NCBI RefSeq assembly: GCF_001684975.1
Contig: NZ_MAYH01000001.1
Coordinates: 620,001-684,000 of the forward strand
Direction: 5' to 3'
Length of the DNA: 64,000 bases
Source of the DNA: Chryseobacterium artocarpi
Lineage (GTDB): Bacteria > Bacteroidota > Bacteroidia > Flavobacteriales > Weeksellaceae
In this document: positions 8,706 through 19,000 of the stretch, in pieces
How positions within the stretch are numbered: the first letter of the stretch is position 1
How the letters are laid out: each line of letters begins with the position of its first letter
Notes under the pieces: model-generated
What the model was told of the DNA's origin: nothing
The model's database searches: none
The model's input: only the letters and a program-made list of their open reading frames with translations
Position numbers and translations under genes: made by a program

Positions 8706-9698
8706 ATGAATAGAAGAGACTTATTAAAAAAGAGCTTATTAGCAGGTGGATTAAGCATGGTTCCTTTTTCCAATGTTTTTGCAGAATCCAAGTCCGTTCT
8801 GAAAAAAATTGAAGAGGATCTGTCCGGATATAAAAAGATTAAATTGGGAGAACTGGACCTATTCGTTCTTACGGACGGATATATCCATGAAACAGATGTG
8901 GGTTCATTTTCTCCACGAGCGAATGTTTTCGAGTTAAAAGCTATTCTTAAAGATCATTTTAGATCAGAAGATTATATTGATATGGCGATGAATATTTTGC
9001 TCGTTAAAACAAAAAGCAAATTGATATTATTTGATACTGGTTTAGGTGTTTTTTCAGATGAAAAATCCGGATTTTTATTGAAAAGTCTCCAAAAAGCAGG
9101 TTTTTCAGCAAAAGATATTACTGATGTATTTATTTCCCATGCCCATCCGGATCATATTGGTGGAGTGGTGGATAAGCAGAATAATTTTGTTTTTCCCAAT
9201 GCTGCTATTTTCATTTCAAAAATTGAATACGATTTCTGGATGAATGCGTCTATTAAAGATTTTAATAATAGTGCTTTAAAAGCGAAACCAGAAATGCTGG
9301 GTCAGATAATTCCTGCGTTACAAAATATATTAAAGACAATTAAACCGAGGTTAAAATTCTATGATCTCGACAATGTATTTTATGATAATTTCAAGTTTCA
9401 GCTCGCACCGGGGCATACTCCGGGGTTAACGGTTACCACAATATCCTCCGGGAATGAGAAACTGATGTATATTGCAGATCTCATCCATTCTGACGTTCTT
9501 CTTTTTCCACATCCCGAATGGGGATTTTCCGGAGATACAGATCTTGATATTGCAACCACTTCAAGGAAAAAGCTTTTACAGCAGTTAGCTGATAGTAAAA
9601 CCAGAGCGTTTGCCTGTCATTTACCATGGCCCGGCTTAGGATTTACAAAGAAACAAGGAGTTGCATTTGAATGGATTCCGGAAAGCTTTATGAATTAA
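8706..9698 (+). CDS. Exported MBL-fold hydrolase with Tat-type signal
   Basis: 330 residues from the ATG at 8706. The frame is open to 8673, but the N-terminus from 8706 reads MNRRDLLKKSLLAGG, a twin-arginine signal followed by a hydrophobic stretch and VFAES cleavage region, so this start is preferred. The MBL metal site is SHAHPDHIGG (His145, His147, Asp149, His150), with further ligands in LAPGHTPG, IADLIH and FACHLPWP. A folded, metal-loaded periplasmic hydrolase fits the Tat route. Quorum-lactonase-like in layout, but the substrate is unknown. Third gene of the AraC cluster. Confidence 0.9.
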   Translation: MNRRDLLKKSLLAGGLSMVPFSNVFAESKSVLKKIEEDLSGYKKIKLGELDLFVLTDGYIHETDVGSFSPRANVFELKAILKDHFRSEDYIDMAMNILLVKTKSKLILFDTGLGVFSDEKSGFLLKSLQKAGFSAKDITDVFISHAHPDHIGGVVDKQNNFVFPNAAIFISKIEYDFWMNASIKDFNNSALKAKPEMLGQIIPALQNILKTIKPRLKFYDLDNVFYDNFKFQLAPGHTPGLTVTTISSGNEKLMYIADLIHSDVLLFPHPEWGFSGDTDLDIATTSRKKLLQQLADSKTRAFACHLPWPGLGFTKKQGVAFEWIPESFMN

Positions 9699-9980
9699 AT
9701 AATACATTCAATACTGGAGATTATTTACTCAAAAGCTATTATGAAAATAGGTAAGCAACATACAATTTTATCAGCGATAAAATCTTTACGCCTTTTGGGA
9801 AATCATTAAAAAACATCTTGCGCCTTAGCGTTTCCAAACCTATTAAAACTACCTTTCAAAGTTGATTTGTTCGCAATAATAGGGTTGTAATATTTGTGAA
9901 AAAATTAGTGATATTTGTGTTTGAAAAATTTTAAGTTGGAAAATGTAAAGGCACAAAGAATTATTATGTTAGCTGTTTTT

Positions 9981-10016
9981 AAGGCGCAAGGGAATCAAAG
10001 ATTCTCAGTAAGGAAT
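9981..10016 (-). repeat. 36-base dispersed repeat, copy 1
   Basis: The reverse complement (attccttactgagaatctt and onwards to cttgcgcctt) matches 27476-27511 with only a few changes. Both copies are next to the same flanking string tgaaaacagc. Confidence 0.7.
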
Positions 10017-10122
10017 ATGCTGTTTTCAAATAACCTCTCTGTGATAAAAATATTTAACCACATAGTTTCCTAGGCTTTTAGAGTTATAATATTTCATCTG
10101 TGTATTCGTGGCAATACAAAAC

Positions 10123-10152
10123 AAAAAAAGCCCCTTAAAAAGGAGCTTTTTT
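10123..10152 (-). terminator. Terminator of the DUF6265-like gene
   Basis: On the minus strand: aaaaaagctcc, A-rich loop, ggggctttttttg. A-run and T-run on both sides. Confidence 0.7.
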
Positions 10153-10156
10153 GATA

Positions 10157-10651
10157 TTATTTAATTGGGTCAAACTCAAAAGGAATATTCATTTTTTCAT
10201 TAGAAATAACAGCTTTTAATTTTTTGCCTTCTGATGAATACTGAATTCGTTTTGGAAAATCTAAAGAATCATTAATGCACACAAATTCATTGTTTTTTTG
10301 TTCAGTCATTTTGAATTCAATGAATTGTTTTTCTTTTGGCGTTTTCACCAATAGACTCCATTTTCCATCGGTACTAACAAGCTTCATCGTTTCCTTGCTG
10401 ATGGTATCCTTTTTTTGTAGGGTAAATCCAATTCCCGAATATTCTGTAGCACTTATTTTGTTCCAGTTTTCAAAAGTTTCTTTTCCTGCTTTTTCGTTTG
10501 CTCTTTTCCACTTTCCGGTTAACCAATCAAAATCTACAGGAATTTCTTTTTCTGAGGTAGTTTCTGCTGTTCCAGGTTGATCCCTTTTAGGATTTTGTTT
10601 GCAGGATAAGATTAATAAGGCAGTTAGTAAAAGAAGGAGTGAGTTTTTCAT
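10157..10651 (-). CDS. DUF6265-like lipoprotein
   Basis: 164 residues from the Met at 10651; the 13 residues before it in the open frame are AT-rich noise. The N-terminus MKNSLLLLLTALLILSC is a lipoprotein signal with the Cys at position 17. The mature part reads FDWLTGKWKRANEKAGKETFENWNK and so on, a small beta-barrel of lipocalin/DUF6265 style that starts with the typical WL-G-W motif. Function unknown; it should sit on a membrane facing the periplasm. Monocistronic, with its own terminator. Confidence 0.8.
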   Translation of the reverse strand: MKNSLLLLLTALLILSCKQNPKRDQPGTAETTSEKEIPVDFDWLTGKWKRANEKAGKETFENWNKISATEYSGIGFTLQKKDTISKETMKLVSTDGKWSLLVKTPKEKQFIEFKMTEQKNNEFVCINDSLDFPKRIQYSSEGKKLKAVISNEKMNIPFEFDPIK

Positions 10652-10719
10652 AATAATGAGTTTTATTCTTGTAAATATATAAAAAATCACAAAAAATAGA
10701 ACGGAATACTGCTAAAATC

Positions 10720-10748
10720 AAAAAACCTCGCAGATTGCGAGGTTTTTG
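10720..10748 (-). terminator. Terminator of icd
   Basis: Stem aaaaacctcgca / tgcgaggttttt, 24 bases after the icd stop codon, with T-run on the minus strand. Confidence 0.85.
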
Positions 10749-10772
10749 TATGATGAATAGAGTCTCTAAAGA

Positions 10773-13061
<2,289 letters not shown>

Positions 13062-13249
13062 TTACATAAAAAAACAGACTATAATTCCTTTAAATTTATA
13101 TTGAAGGAATGGATTGCATTAAAAACTCATACATGAGTTTTGGGAAGTGGCATAACGGTTTCATGAATTTAAAACTGATTATGCAATATTAATTGTTACT
13201 TTATGATTAATTTAACCTTAGGCAGGTAGTGGAAAAAATCTTTTTTGAT

Positions 13250-13257
13250 TAAATTTG
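13250..13257 (+). promoter_or_regulatory. Putative -7 box of tpx
   Basis: TAAATTTG fits TAnnTTTG, 23 bases upstream of the tpx ATG. No good -33 element at the usual distance. Confidence 0.35.
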
Positions 13258-13280
13258 AAAAACTAAAAAAAATAAATATT

Positions 13281-13784
13281 ATGTCAACGACAATCACTTT
13301 AAAAGGAAACGAAGTACACACAATAGGATCTTTACCGGCGGTAGGAAGTAAAGTAAAAGATTTTGCTTTGGTAGATTCAGGATTGAATGTAAAGACATTG
13401 CAAACTTTTGAAGGAAAGAAAAAAGTATTCAATATCTTCCCAAGCATTGATACTCCTACTTGTGCAGCGTCAAGCAGAAAATTCAATGAAGAAGCTTCAA
13501 AATTAGAAAATACAGTAGTAATTAACGTTTCTAAAGACCTTCCTTTCGCATTAGGAAGATTCTGTGCAGCAGAAGGATTGAACAGCGTTGAAACACTTTC
13601 AGATTTCAGAAGCAGCTTTGGTGATGACTATGAGGTAGTTATTACGGATTCTCCTTTAAAAGGTCTGTTAAGCCGTGCAGTAATCGTTACAGACGAAAAC
13701 AATAAAGTGGTTTACACAGAACAGGTTTCTGAGATTGCAAACGAACCAAACTATGATGCGGCATTGGCAGCATTGAACCAATAG
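13281..13784 (+). CDS. tpx: Thiol peroxidase
   Basis: 167 residues from the ATG at 13281 (the open frame to 13245 is upstream noise). Atypical two-cysteine peroxiredoxin: peroxidatic Cys61 in PSIDTPTCAAS and resolving Cys95 in GRFCAAEG, the same numbering as in the E. coli enzyme. It reduces hydroperoxides in the cytoplasm with electrons from thioredoxin. Begins with the family strand TTITLKGN. Monocistronic, with a hairpin terminator 15 bases after the stop codon. Confidence 0.96.
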   Translation: MSTTITLKGNEVHTIGSLPAVGSKVKDFALVDSGLNVKTLQTFEGKKKVFNIFPSIDTPTCAASSRKFNEEASKLENTVVINVSKDLPFALGRFCAAEGLNSVETLSDFRSSFGDDYEVVITDSPLKGLLSRAVIVTDENNKVVYTEQVSEIANEPNYDAALAALNQ

Positions 13785-13799
13785 TCAAAATAATCTTTA

Positions 13800-13839
13800 T
13801 AAAAAGCCTTGTGAAAGTAATTTTTGCAAGGCTTTTTTT
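13800..13839 (+). terminator. Terminator of tpx
   Basis: Stem aaagccttg / caaggcttt followed by T-run. Confidence 0.85.
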
Positions 13840-13859
13840 GAATTCAAAATACACAAGAA

Positions 13860-14435
13860 ATGATGTTAAACCATTACACAAAATACGGAGAGCTGTTTCA
13901 GGTAGATCAGGAGCATTTTGAGGAATTTTACGCTTTACTGAAAGATACAACACTTTTAAAATCAAACTTCTTTTTGAAACAAGGTGATAAATGCAAATAC
14001 CTTGGCTTTATTAAAAAAGGAACAATCAGATGCTTCTATATCAACGATCAGGGGCGGGAGATCAATTTCGGATTCTACTTTGAAAATGAATTCTTCACCG
14101 ATTATGAAAGCATACTTTGTGATACGGTATCCAATATGAATATTCAGGCGTTGGAAAACTGTGAGATTCTGCTGCTCAGCAAAGAACATCTACAGAATTT
14201 ATATCAGAAAGAAGCCTATTGGCAGAAATTTGGGAGGGTAATGAGTGAAAAAATTTACCTGGATGCCAAAAAAAGAATCGATGATTTAATATGTTTGTCT
14301 CCTGAAAACAGATACCTTAATCTTTTAAAAAAACAGCCTCTGCTTTTCCAGAAAATAGCACAGAAACATATTGCAAGTTATCTTGGAATTACCGAACAAT
14401 CCCTTAGTCGTATACGAAGCAGAATCGTAAATTAA
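13860..14435 (+). CDS. Crp/Fnr family transcriptional regulator
   Basis: 191 residues. Residues about 20-115 form the cyclic-nucleotide-binding-like beta-roll (FFLKQGDKCKYLGFIKKGTIRCFY, NFGFYFENEFFTDYES), followed by the long dimer helix and a winged helix ending in HIASYLGITEQSLSRIRSR. Many flavobacterial members of this group lack a known ligand. It lies 71 bases upstream of an alpha/beta hydrolase gene on the same strand, which it probably regulates. Met at 13863 is an alternative start. A second, related regulator is at 18332-18922. Confidence 0.92.
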   Translation: MMLNHYTKYGELFQVDQEHFEEFYALLKDTTLLKSNFFLKQGDKCKYLGFIKKGTIRCFYINDQGREINFGFYFENEFFTDYESILCDTVSNMNIQALENCEILLLSKEHLQNLYQKEAYWQKFGRVMSEKIYLDAKKRIDDLICLSPENRYLNLLKKQPLLFQKIAQKHIASYLGITEQSLSRIRSRIVN

Positions 14436-14506
14436 CTTAAGTTAACGTCCTGTGATATTTTAGATTGTAGCTTTACATTATTAATTAAACTTTAATACTT
14501 ATCATC

Positions 14507-15196
14507 ATGGAACATAAAGATTTAACCATTATTTTAGTACACGGAGCCTGGGGAGACGGATCTCACTGGCAATACGTTATTCCTTCACTTGTAAAAGCAG
14601 GATATAAGGTAAGAAGCGTTCAAAATCCTTTGACTTCACTGCAGGACGATATTGATAAAACAAAAGATCTTATCGATGCACAGGAAGGAAAAGTACTTCT
14701 GGTAGGACATTCTTATGGAGGAGCAGTCATTTCAGGAGCCGGAAACCATGATAAAGTTGTTGGATTGGTTTACATTGCAGCTTTTGCCCCAGACGCAGGA
14801 GATAGCTTAGGATCTCTTTTAGGCAGAAGAGAATCTACGGGTGGAGCAAGTATTTATCCTGATAATAAGGGCTTTTTATGGATTAAGTATGACGAATTTA
14901 AATCTGCTTTCTGTCAGGATTTAGATGATGAAAAAGCGTTGGTAATGGCATTGTCTCAAAAACCTATTCACGGGCAATGTTTTGGTGATGTAGCAGGGGA
15001 ACCGGCATGGAAAATACGCCCAAGTTGGTATCAGATTTCATCCAATGACCGCATGATTCCTGCTGAAACAGAAAAAGAAATGGCAGAACGACTTGAACCG
15101 AAGAAAATAATTACACTGGATGCAGGACACGCTTCATTAGCTTCACACCCTGAAGAAGTTACCCAGTTGATTTTAGAAGCCGCTTCTTCACTATAA
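14507..15196 (+). CDS. Alpha/beta hydrolase
   Basis: 229 residues. Classic fold order: oxyanion loop ILVHGAWGDGSHW, nucleophile elbow VGHSYGGA with Ser69, acid in ISSNDRMIP and His in LDAGHASLASHP. This small, lidless type (EstC/pyrethroid-esterase-like) hydrolyses small esters in the cytoplasm; no signal peptide is present. Probably controlled by the Crp/Fnr gene just upstream. A hairpin terminator follows. Confidence 0.93.
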   Translation: MEHKDLTIILVHGAWGDGSHWQYVIPSLVKAGYKVRSVQNPLTSLQDDIDKTKDLIDAQEGKVLLVGHSYGGAVISGAGNHDKVVGLVYIAAFAPDAGDSLGSLLGRRESTGGASIYPDNKGFLWIKYDEFKSAFCQDLDDEKALVMALSQKPIHGQCFGDVAGEPAWKIRPSWYQISSNDRMIPAETEKEMAERLEPKKIITLDAGHASLASHPEEVTQLILEAASSL

Positions 15197-15222
15197 AACT
15201 TCAATTAAGAATAAATAATCTT

Positions 15223-15264
15223 TAAAGCTCTGGAAAATTTTAAGTATTTTCACAGGGCTTTTTT
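15223..15264 (+). terminator. Terminator of the hydrolase gene
   Basis: Imperfect stem aaagctctg / cagggcttt with T-run; ends 17 bases before the next ATG. Confidence 0.65.
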
Positions 15265-15280
15265 ATGAATAAAAATCAAA

Positions 15281-15628
15281 ATGGTAAAAAGAATTGTAGC
15301 GAATATAAAAACAGATAATCTTGCAAAAGGAAACCTCTTTTATCAGGATATTTTAGAACTTGATGTGTTGATGGATCATGGTTGGATTAAAACGTTAGGT
15401 ACTGATGAGGAAGCGAATGTCCAGATCAGTTTTGCTCAACAAGGAGGAAATGAGACCGAAGTTCCGGATTTGTCTATAGAAGTTGATAACATCGAGAAAA
15501 TTTATGACAAAATGAAAAAAGAAGGTTTTAAGATCGTTTATGACATTACCAACGAAGATTGGGGCGTTCGAAGATTTTTTGTAAAAGATCCGTTCGGGAA
15601 AGTAATTAATATTTTATCTCATCAATAA
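15281..15628 (+). CDS. VOC (glyoxalase/bleomycin resistance) family protein
   Basis: 115 residues, one two-module vicinal-oxygen-chelate domain. It starts with the strand VKRIVANIKTDNLAKGNLFYQDILEL and ends with DWGVRRFFVKDPFGKVINIL, the typical DP-GN-motif of the family. Such proteins act as dioxygenases, isomerases or drug-binding proteins; which applies here cannot be told. A second VOC gene follows on the same strand after a short repeat-containing gap. Confidence 0.88.
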   Translation: MVKRIVANIKTDNLAKGNLFYQDILELDVLMDHGWIKTLGTDEEANVQISFAQQGGNETEVPDLSIEVDNIEKIYDKMKKEGFKIVYDITNEDWGVRRFFVKDPFGKVINILSHQ

Positions 15629-15657
15629 ATGAAAATATAGAGTTTCATTCAATAAGA

Positions 15658-15722
15658 GTGGGCTTTAGCCCGCTATCATGAAATAATAAATCATCATCTG
15701 GCTTTAGCCAAAACTTAAAAAT
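15658..15722. repeat. Dispersed palindromic repeats (ggctttagcc type)
   Basis: Two hairpin-forming pieces: gggctttagccc at 15660-15671, and ggctttagccaaaacttaaaa at 15700-15720. The second is identical over 21 bases to 41733-41753. They lie between two VOC genes. Confidence 0.7.
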
Positions 15723-15729
15723 AATCTCT

Positions 15730-16134
15730 ATGAAAGCTGAACAAGTTATTCCTATTCTTAGAATTTTCGATTATCAGAAAACGCTTGAGTTTTATGTCGA
15801 TTGGCTAGGTTTTGAAATTGTCTGGGAGCATCGTTTTGAAGAAAACTTTCCGGTTTATATTGAAGTCAGGAAAGAAAACATTGTTCTTCATTTAAGTGAA
15901 CATCATGGAGACGCAAGTCCCGGAAGCAGTGTTTTCATATGGGGAGAAGGAGTTGCAGAATATCATAAAGAGCTTATTGATAAAAACTACAAGTACAACC
16001 GTCCCGGACTTGAAAAGACTTTTTATGATGCCATTTCTTTTAAGGTAAATGATCCTTTTGGAAATAAAATTATTTTCAATGAAAAATTTGATCAGGAAAA
16101 GCATGGAGCTTTAGAGTTCTATTCACATGAATAG
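15730..16134 (+). CDS. Glyoxalase superfamily protein (bleomycin-binding-protein type)
   Basis: 134 residues. Reads as the bleomycin-resistance-like subgroup: IPILRIFDYQKTLEFYVDWLGF at the start, an acidic NIVLHLSEHHGDASPG middle, and FKVNDPFGNKIIF near the end. Proteins of this group sequester drugs or handle reactive small molecules; actual function here is not shown. Stop codon 13 bases from the convergent lipoprotein gene. Confidence 0.88.
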   Translation: MKAEQVIPILRIFDYQKTLEFYVDWLGFEIVWEHRFEENFPVYIEVRKENIVLHLSEHHGDASPGSSVFIWGEGVAEYHKELIDKNYKYNRPGLEKTFYDAISFKVNDPFGNKIIFNEKFDQEKHGALEFYSHE

Positions 16135-16147
16135 ATTATCGGTAAAC

Positions 16148-16728
16148 CTATTTTTGTTGAGTTTTTATACTATCTAGTTTACGAATGAGTTCCTGATCTG
16201 TTGCTCCACCGCAGCTGGAATGAATAACTTTACCATTACTGTTTATCAAAATTCTGGCGGGAGTACAGAAAATATTGTATTTGATTTGTTCCTGTCTTTG
16301 TGGAGATTTCGTATTATCAATCTGTTCAAACTGAATATTTCCGGCATCTTTTAAAGCCTTTTCATAAACTGTTTTGTCATCTTCCAGTCCTTCCAGTATT
16401 CCGATGAAACCAGTCTGATCTTTATATTCAGTAAAAAGTCTGTTAAGATCATCCGTCATATTATAACTTAGATTATGATCTCTTTCCAAAGATTTTTTGC
16501 CGTAAATAAAGATGAGAAGATTCTTCCCATTGTAATCCTTTGAATTGAACTGGTGACTATTCATTGTTTTGGCTGAAAAAGGCTGTGGGGTAGAACCCAC
16601 AAAGAAATCTATCCTGTTTTTCTTCCATTCTTCCCTTATTTTATCAATCTTCTCAGCCATTGTTGCCTCTTTTTTTTTTTGCAGGCAGAAAGTGAGAGTA
16701 TGGTGAACAATAGTAAAAGCTTTTTCAT
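16148..16728 (-). pseudogene. Thioredoxin-like lipoprotein, frameshifted at an A11 tract
   Basis: The body (16148-16669) encodes a thioredoxin-fold, AhpC/TlpA-like protein: NGKNLLIFIYGKKS strand, YNIFCTPARILINSNGKVI with the cis-Pro strand, but no CxxC active site. The ATG at 16728 opens a perfect lipoprotein signal, MKKLLLLFTILSLSAC, ending at 16681. Between them lie exactly 11 A (16670-16680 on the minus strand); 12 or 9 A would join signal and body in one frame. As written the frames differ by one base. It may be a sequencing error, phase variation or rescue by transcriptional slippage. Without the signal the body could start at ATG 16660 or 16756. Confidence 0.75.
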
Positions 16729-16843
16729 ATGAATGATCATGTATTGGTGTTATCACACAAAAGTCATAAAAAAAGAATTGATTACCAATTTTTAAGGAAT
16801 GTTTTTATTGATTCGAATCAGTATTCATTTGGAATATTAAGCC

Positions 16844-16851
16844 TAACTTTG
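16844..16851 (+). promoter_or_regulatory. Putative -7 box of the DUF763 gene
   Basis: TAACTTTG, exact TAnnTTTG match, 18 bases before the ATG. Confidence 0.4.
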
Positions 16852-16869
16852 TTTCTCTAAAATTGAAAA

Positions 16870-18081
16870 ATGAAACGTTCAGGAACCGCAGATTTACCTC
16901 TTCACTATGGCAAAGTACCGCCATGGCTGTATGAACGTATGTCTGTTCTTGGACTTTCCATCGTTGAGGTTATCCTGATGGATTATGGTAAAGATGAGGT
17001 GCTTCGCCGGTTGGCAGATCCGTTTTGGTTTCAAAGCTTTGGGGCTGTAATGGGAATGGACTGGCATTCTTCTGGAATTACCACTTCCGTAATGGGAGCA
17101 TTAAAGCGTTCCATTAATCCCAATTCCCAGTCATTGGGGCTTTACATTTGTGGTGGAAAGGGGAAGTTTTCAAGGGAAACTCCGTCAGAATTAATTCAGA
17201 TTGCTGAAAAAACCGGGTTGAACGGAACAGAATTAGTAAGAGCCAGTAAACTTTCTGCTAAAGTTGATAATACTGCCATTCAGGATGGTTATCAGTTGTA
17301 TTTGCATAATTTTATTCTGTCAGATAATGGAAATTGGAGCGTTATTCAGCAGGGAATGCACGAATCTGATGGTACTGCAAGACGTTATCATTGGCATTCA
17401 GGAAATATAAAATCATTCATAGAAGAACCTCACACAGGTATTAATGGAATTTCCAGAGGGAAAATTTTAAACTTAACCGATGCGGAAGCTTCAGGAAACC
17501 GAAAAGGAATTCTCGATATTTCTCATACCGATTCCATTGATGTAATGAAGGACTTTTCAAGGCTGATTCTTCCTGCACATCATGACGTTCAGGCATCCGA
17601 TGTTGATCTTAAGCGCTTGGGAGCATTGTTATATGTAACCAGAGAGCAACAACCGCAGAATTTTGAGGATTTGTTGATGTTGGAAGGAGTAGGTCCCAGA
17701 ACGATGCAGTCTTTGGCGTTGGTGAGTGAAGTTATTCATGGTGCACCGTCAAGATTTTCTGATCCTGCGAGGTTTTCCTTTGCTCATGGTGGTAAAGACG
17801 GTCATCCTTTCCCGGTTCCTATCAATACTTATGACGAAAGTATCAGTATTCTTCGAAGAGGAATAGAAAAATCAAAATTGGGAAATTCAGATAAGCTGAA
17901 TACATTAAATAAACTTCATCAAATCGTTACTACAGCTGAAAAAGATTTCACTCCGGATTTTGATATTCAGGAAGTAATTGAAGAAGAAAGACAAAACTCA
18001 TGGCGCTTCGGAGGAAAAACAGTCTTCGGGGATGCTCAGAAACCTTCTCCACCAAAGCCAATTCAGTTGTCTTTATTTTAA
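16870..18081 (+). CDS. DUF763 protein with HhH-like segment and C-terminal clamp-type motif
   Basis: 403 residues. The N-terminus (KRSGTADLPLHYGKVPPWL) and LYICGGKGKFSRETP mark the DUF763 family, found in archaea and scattered bacteria and of unknown function. Residues about 268-290 read LLMLEGVGPRTMQSLALVSE, shaped like a helix-hairpin-helix DNA-binding motif (L-GVGP-T). The extreme C-terminus is QLSLF (399-403), the textbook consensus for bacterial sliding-clamp (DnaN) binding peptides, after a proline-rich linker. Together these suggest a DNA metabolism role; this is inference. His-rich stretches (RRYHWHSGN, LPAHHDV) could hold a metal site. Monocistronic. Confidence 0.85.
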   Translation: MKRSGTADLPLHYGKVPPWLYERMSVLGLSIVEVILMDYGKDEVLRRLADPFWFQSFGAVMGMDWHSSGITTSVMGALKRSINPNSQSLGLYICGGKGKFSRETPSELIQIAEKTGLNGTELVRASKLSAKVDNTAIQDGYQLYLHNFILSDNGNWSVIQQGMHESDGTARRYHWHSGNIKSFIEEPHTGINGISRGKILNLTDAEASGNRKGILDISHTDSIDVMKDFSRLILPAHHDVQASDVDLKRLGALLYVTREQQPQNFEDLLMLEGVGPRTMQSLALVSEVIHGAPSRFSDPARFSFAHGGKDGHPFPVPINTYDESISILRRGIEKSKLGNSDKLNTLNKLHQIVTTAEKDFTPDFDIQEVIEEERQNSWRFGGKTVFGDAQKPSPPKPIQLSLF

Positions 18082-18331
18082 TATTGAAATTGTAAAGCTA
18101 CAATCAGATAAAGCTCATATTTCTATCAATATTAGAAGTATCTAAACATTGATTTAATGGGCTGGTTGTTTTTCTATATTTAAACTTTTGTTTAACTGTT
18201 TTTGTTTTTAAAATTATCTTAAATTCAATAGGATATAAGTTTTTAATTGATGAATGAATTATATTGTTTAATATTTATTGCGTTTGTTTCGATTAAAAAT
18301 TTTAATTTTAAAGTCTTAAAAAAATGACCTG

Positions 18332-18922
18332 ATGACGACCAAATCTTTAGAAATATGCTATGATTTTCCATTTTTTCTTCAGGAAGAACTGGAAGAAATA
18401 TTTCAGGCACACGAAAAAACATCCTTTCAAAAAGGAGAATTCATTCTTGAAGAAGGAAAAACAGCTAATGAATACTATATTCTGGATAGCGGGCTTGCAA
18501 GATCCTTCGTGAATGATTTCAACGGAAATGAGGTAACTACTCACTTTTTTGTTGAAAATGAAGTGATTATTGAAGTTTTATCAATGTTTCAAAGAATACC
18601 GTCTCAGGAAAATATTGTCTGCATTACAGATTGCGAATGCTGGAAGCTTGATTATGATACCTTTCAGGAATTATTCCATAAAATCCCGAATCTCAGAGAA
18701 TGGGGAAGATCATGGATGTCTAAAGAGCTTTTCGATTATAAACAACGATCTGTAGAAATGTTCACGCTTTCTGCTACTAAGCGCTACCTTAATCTGCTGG
18801 AACAAAAATCAAAAGTGATACAATTTGCACCTTTGAAACAAATCGCGTCCTATCTTGGAGTAACCGATACTTCACTGAGCAGAATTCGGAAAGAATTAGT
18901 TTCCCATCCTAATAAAAATTAA
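18332..18922 (+). CDS. Crp/Fnr family transcriptional regulator
   Basis: 196 residues; related to 13860-14435. Beta-roll domain around TSFQKGEFILEEGKTANEYY and NDFNGNEVTTHFFVENE, central helix, and winged helix with LKQIASYLGVTDTSLSRIRKEL. No cysteine cluster or phosphate-binding cassette for cAMP is apparent, so the ligand is unknown. First gene of a long co-directional run of small stress or detoxification genes (to 25205); the VOC gene starts 78 bases downstream, which makes local control likely. Confidence 0.92.
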   Translation: MTTKSLEICYDFPFFLQEELEEIFQAHEKTSFQKGEFILEEGKTANEYYILDSGLARSFVNDFNGNEVTTHFFVENEVIIEVLSMFQRIPSQENIVCITDCECWKLDYDTFQELFHKIPNLREWGRSWMSKELFDYKQRSVEMFTLSATKRYLNLLEQKSKVIQFAPLKQIASYLGVTDTSLSRIRKELVSHPNKN

Positions 18923-19000
18923 ATCTTGCCCTATGGCAAGTTGATTTTCATTACACCTTGGTAATTTTGGGTAAGAGTTTAACACCAAAAATTACTGAAT

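Larger units (their letters stand above)
9699..10156. other. Intergenic region with dispersed repeat fragments
   Basis: 458 bases without a supported ORF. It contains degenerate copies of sequences found in other gaps of this window: a gataaaatc...cgttttcc-type piece near 9766-9840, a 36-base repeat at 9981-10016, and an attcgtggcaa piece near 10103-10114. A terminator lies at its right end. Confidence 0.5.

Noticed and set aside
10275..10580. Plus-strand frame opposite the DUF6265-like gene
   Set aside because: Cys/Phe-rich shadow without family features.
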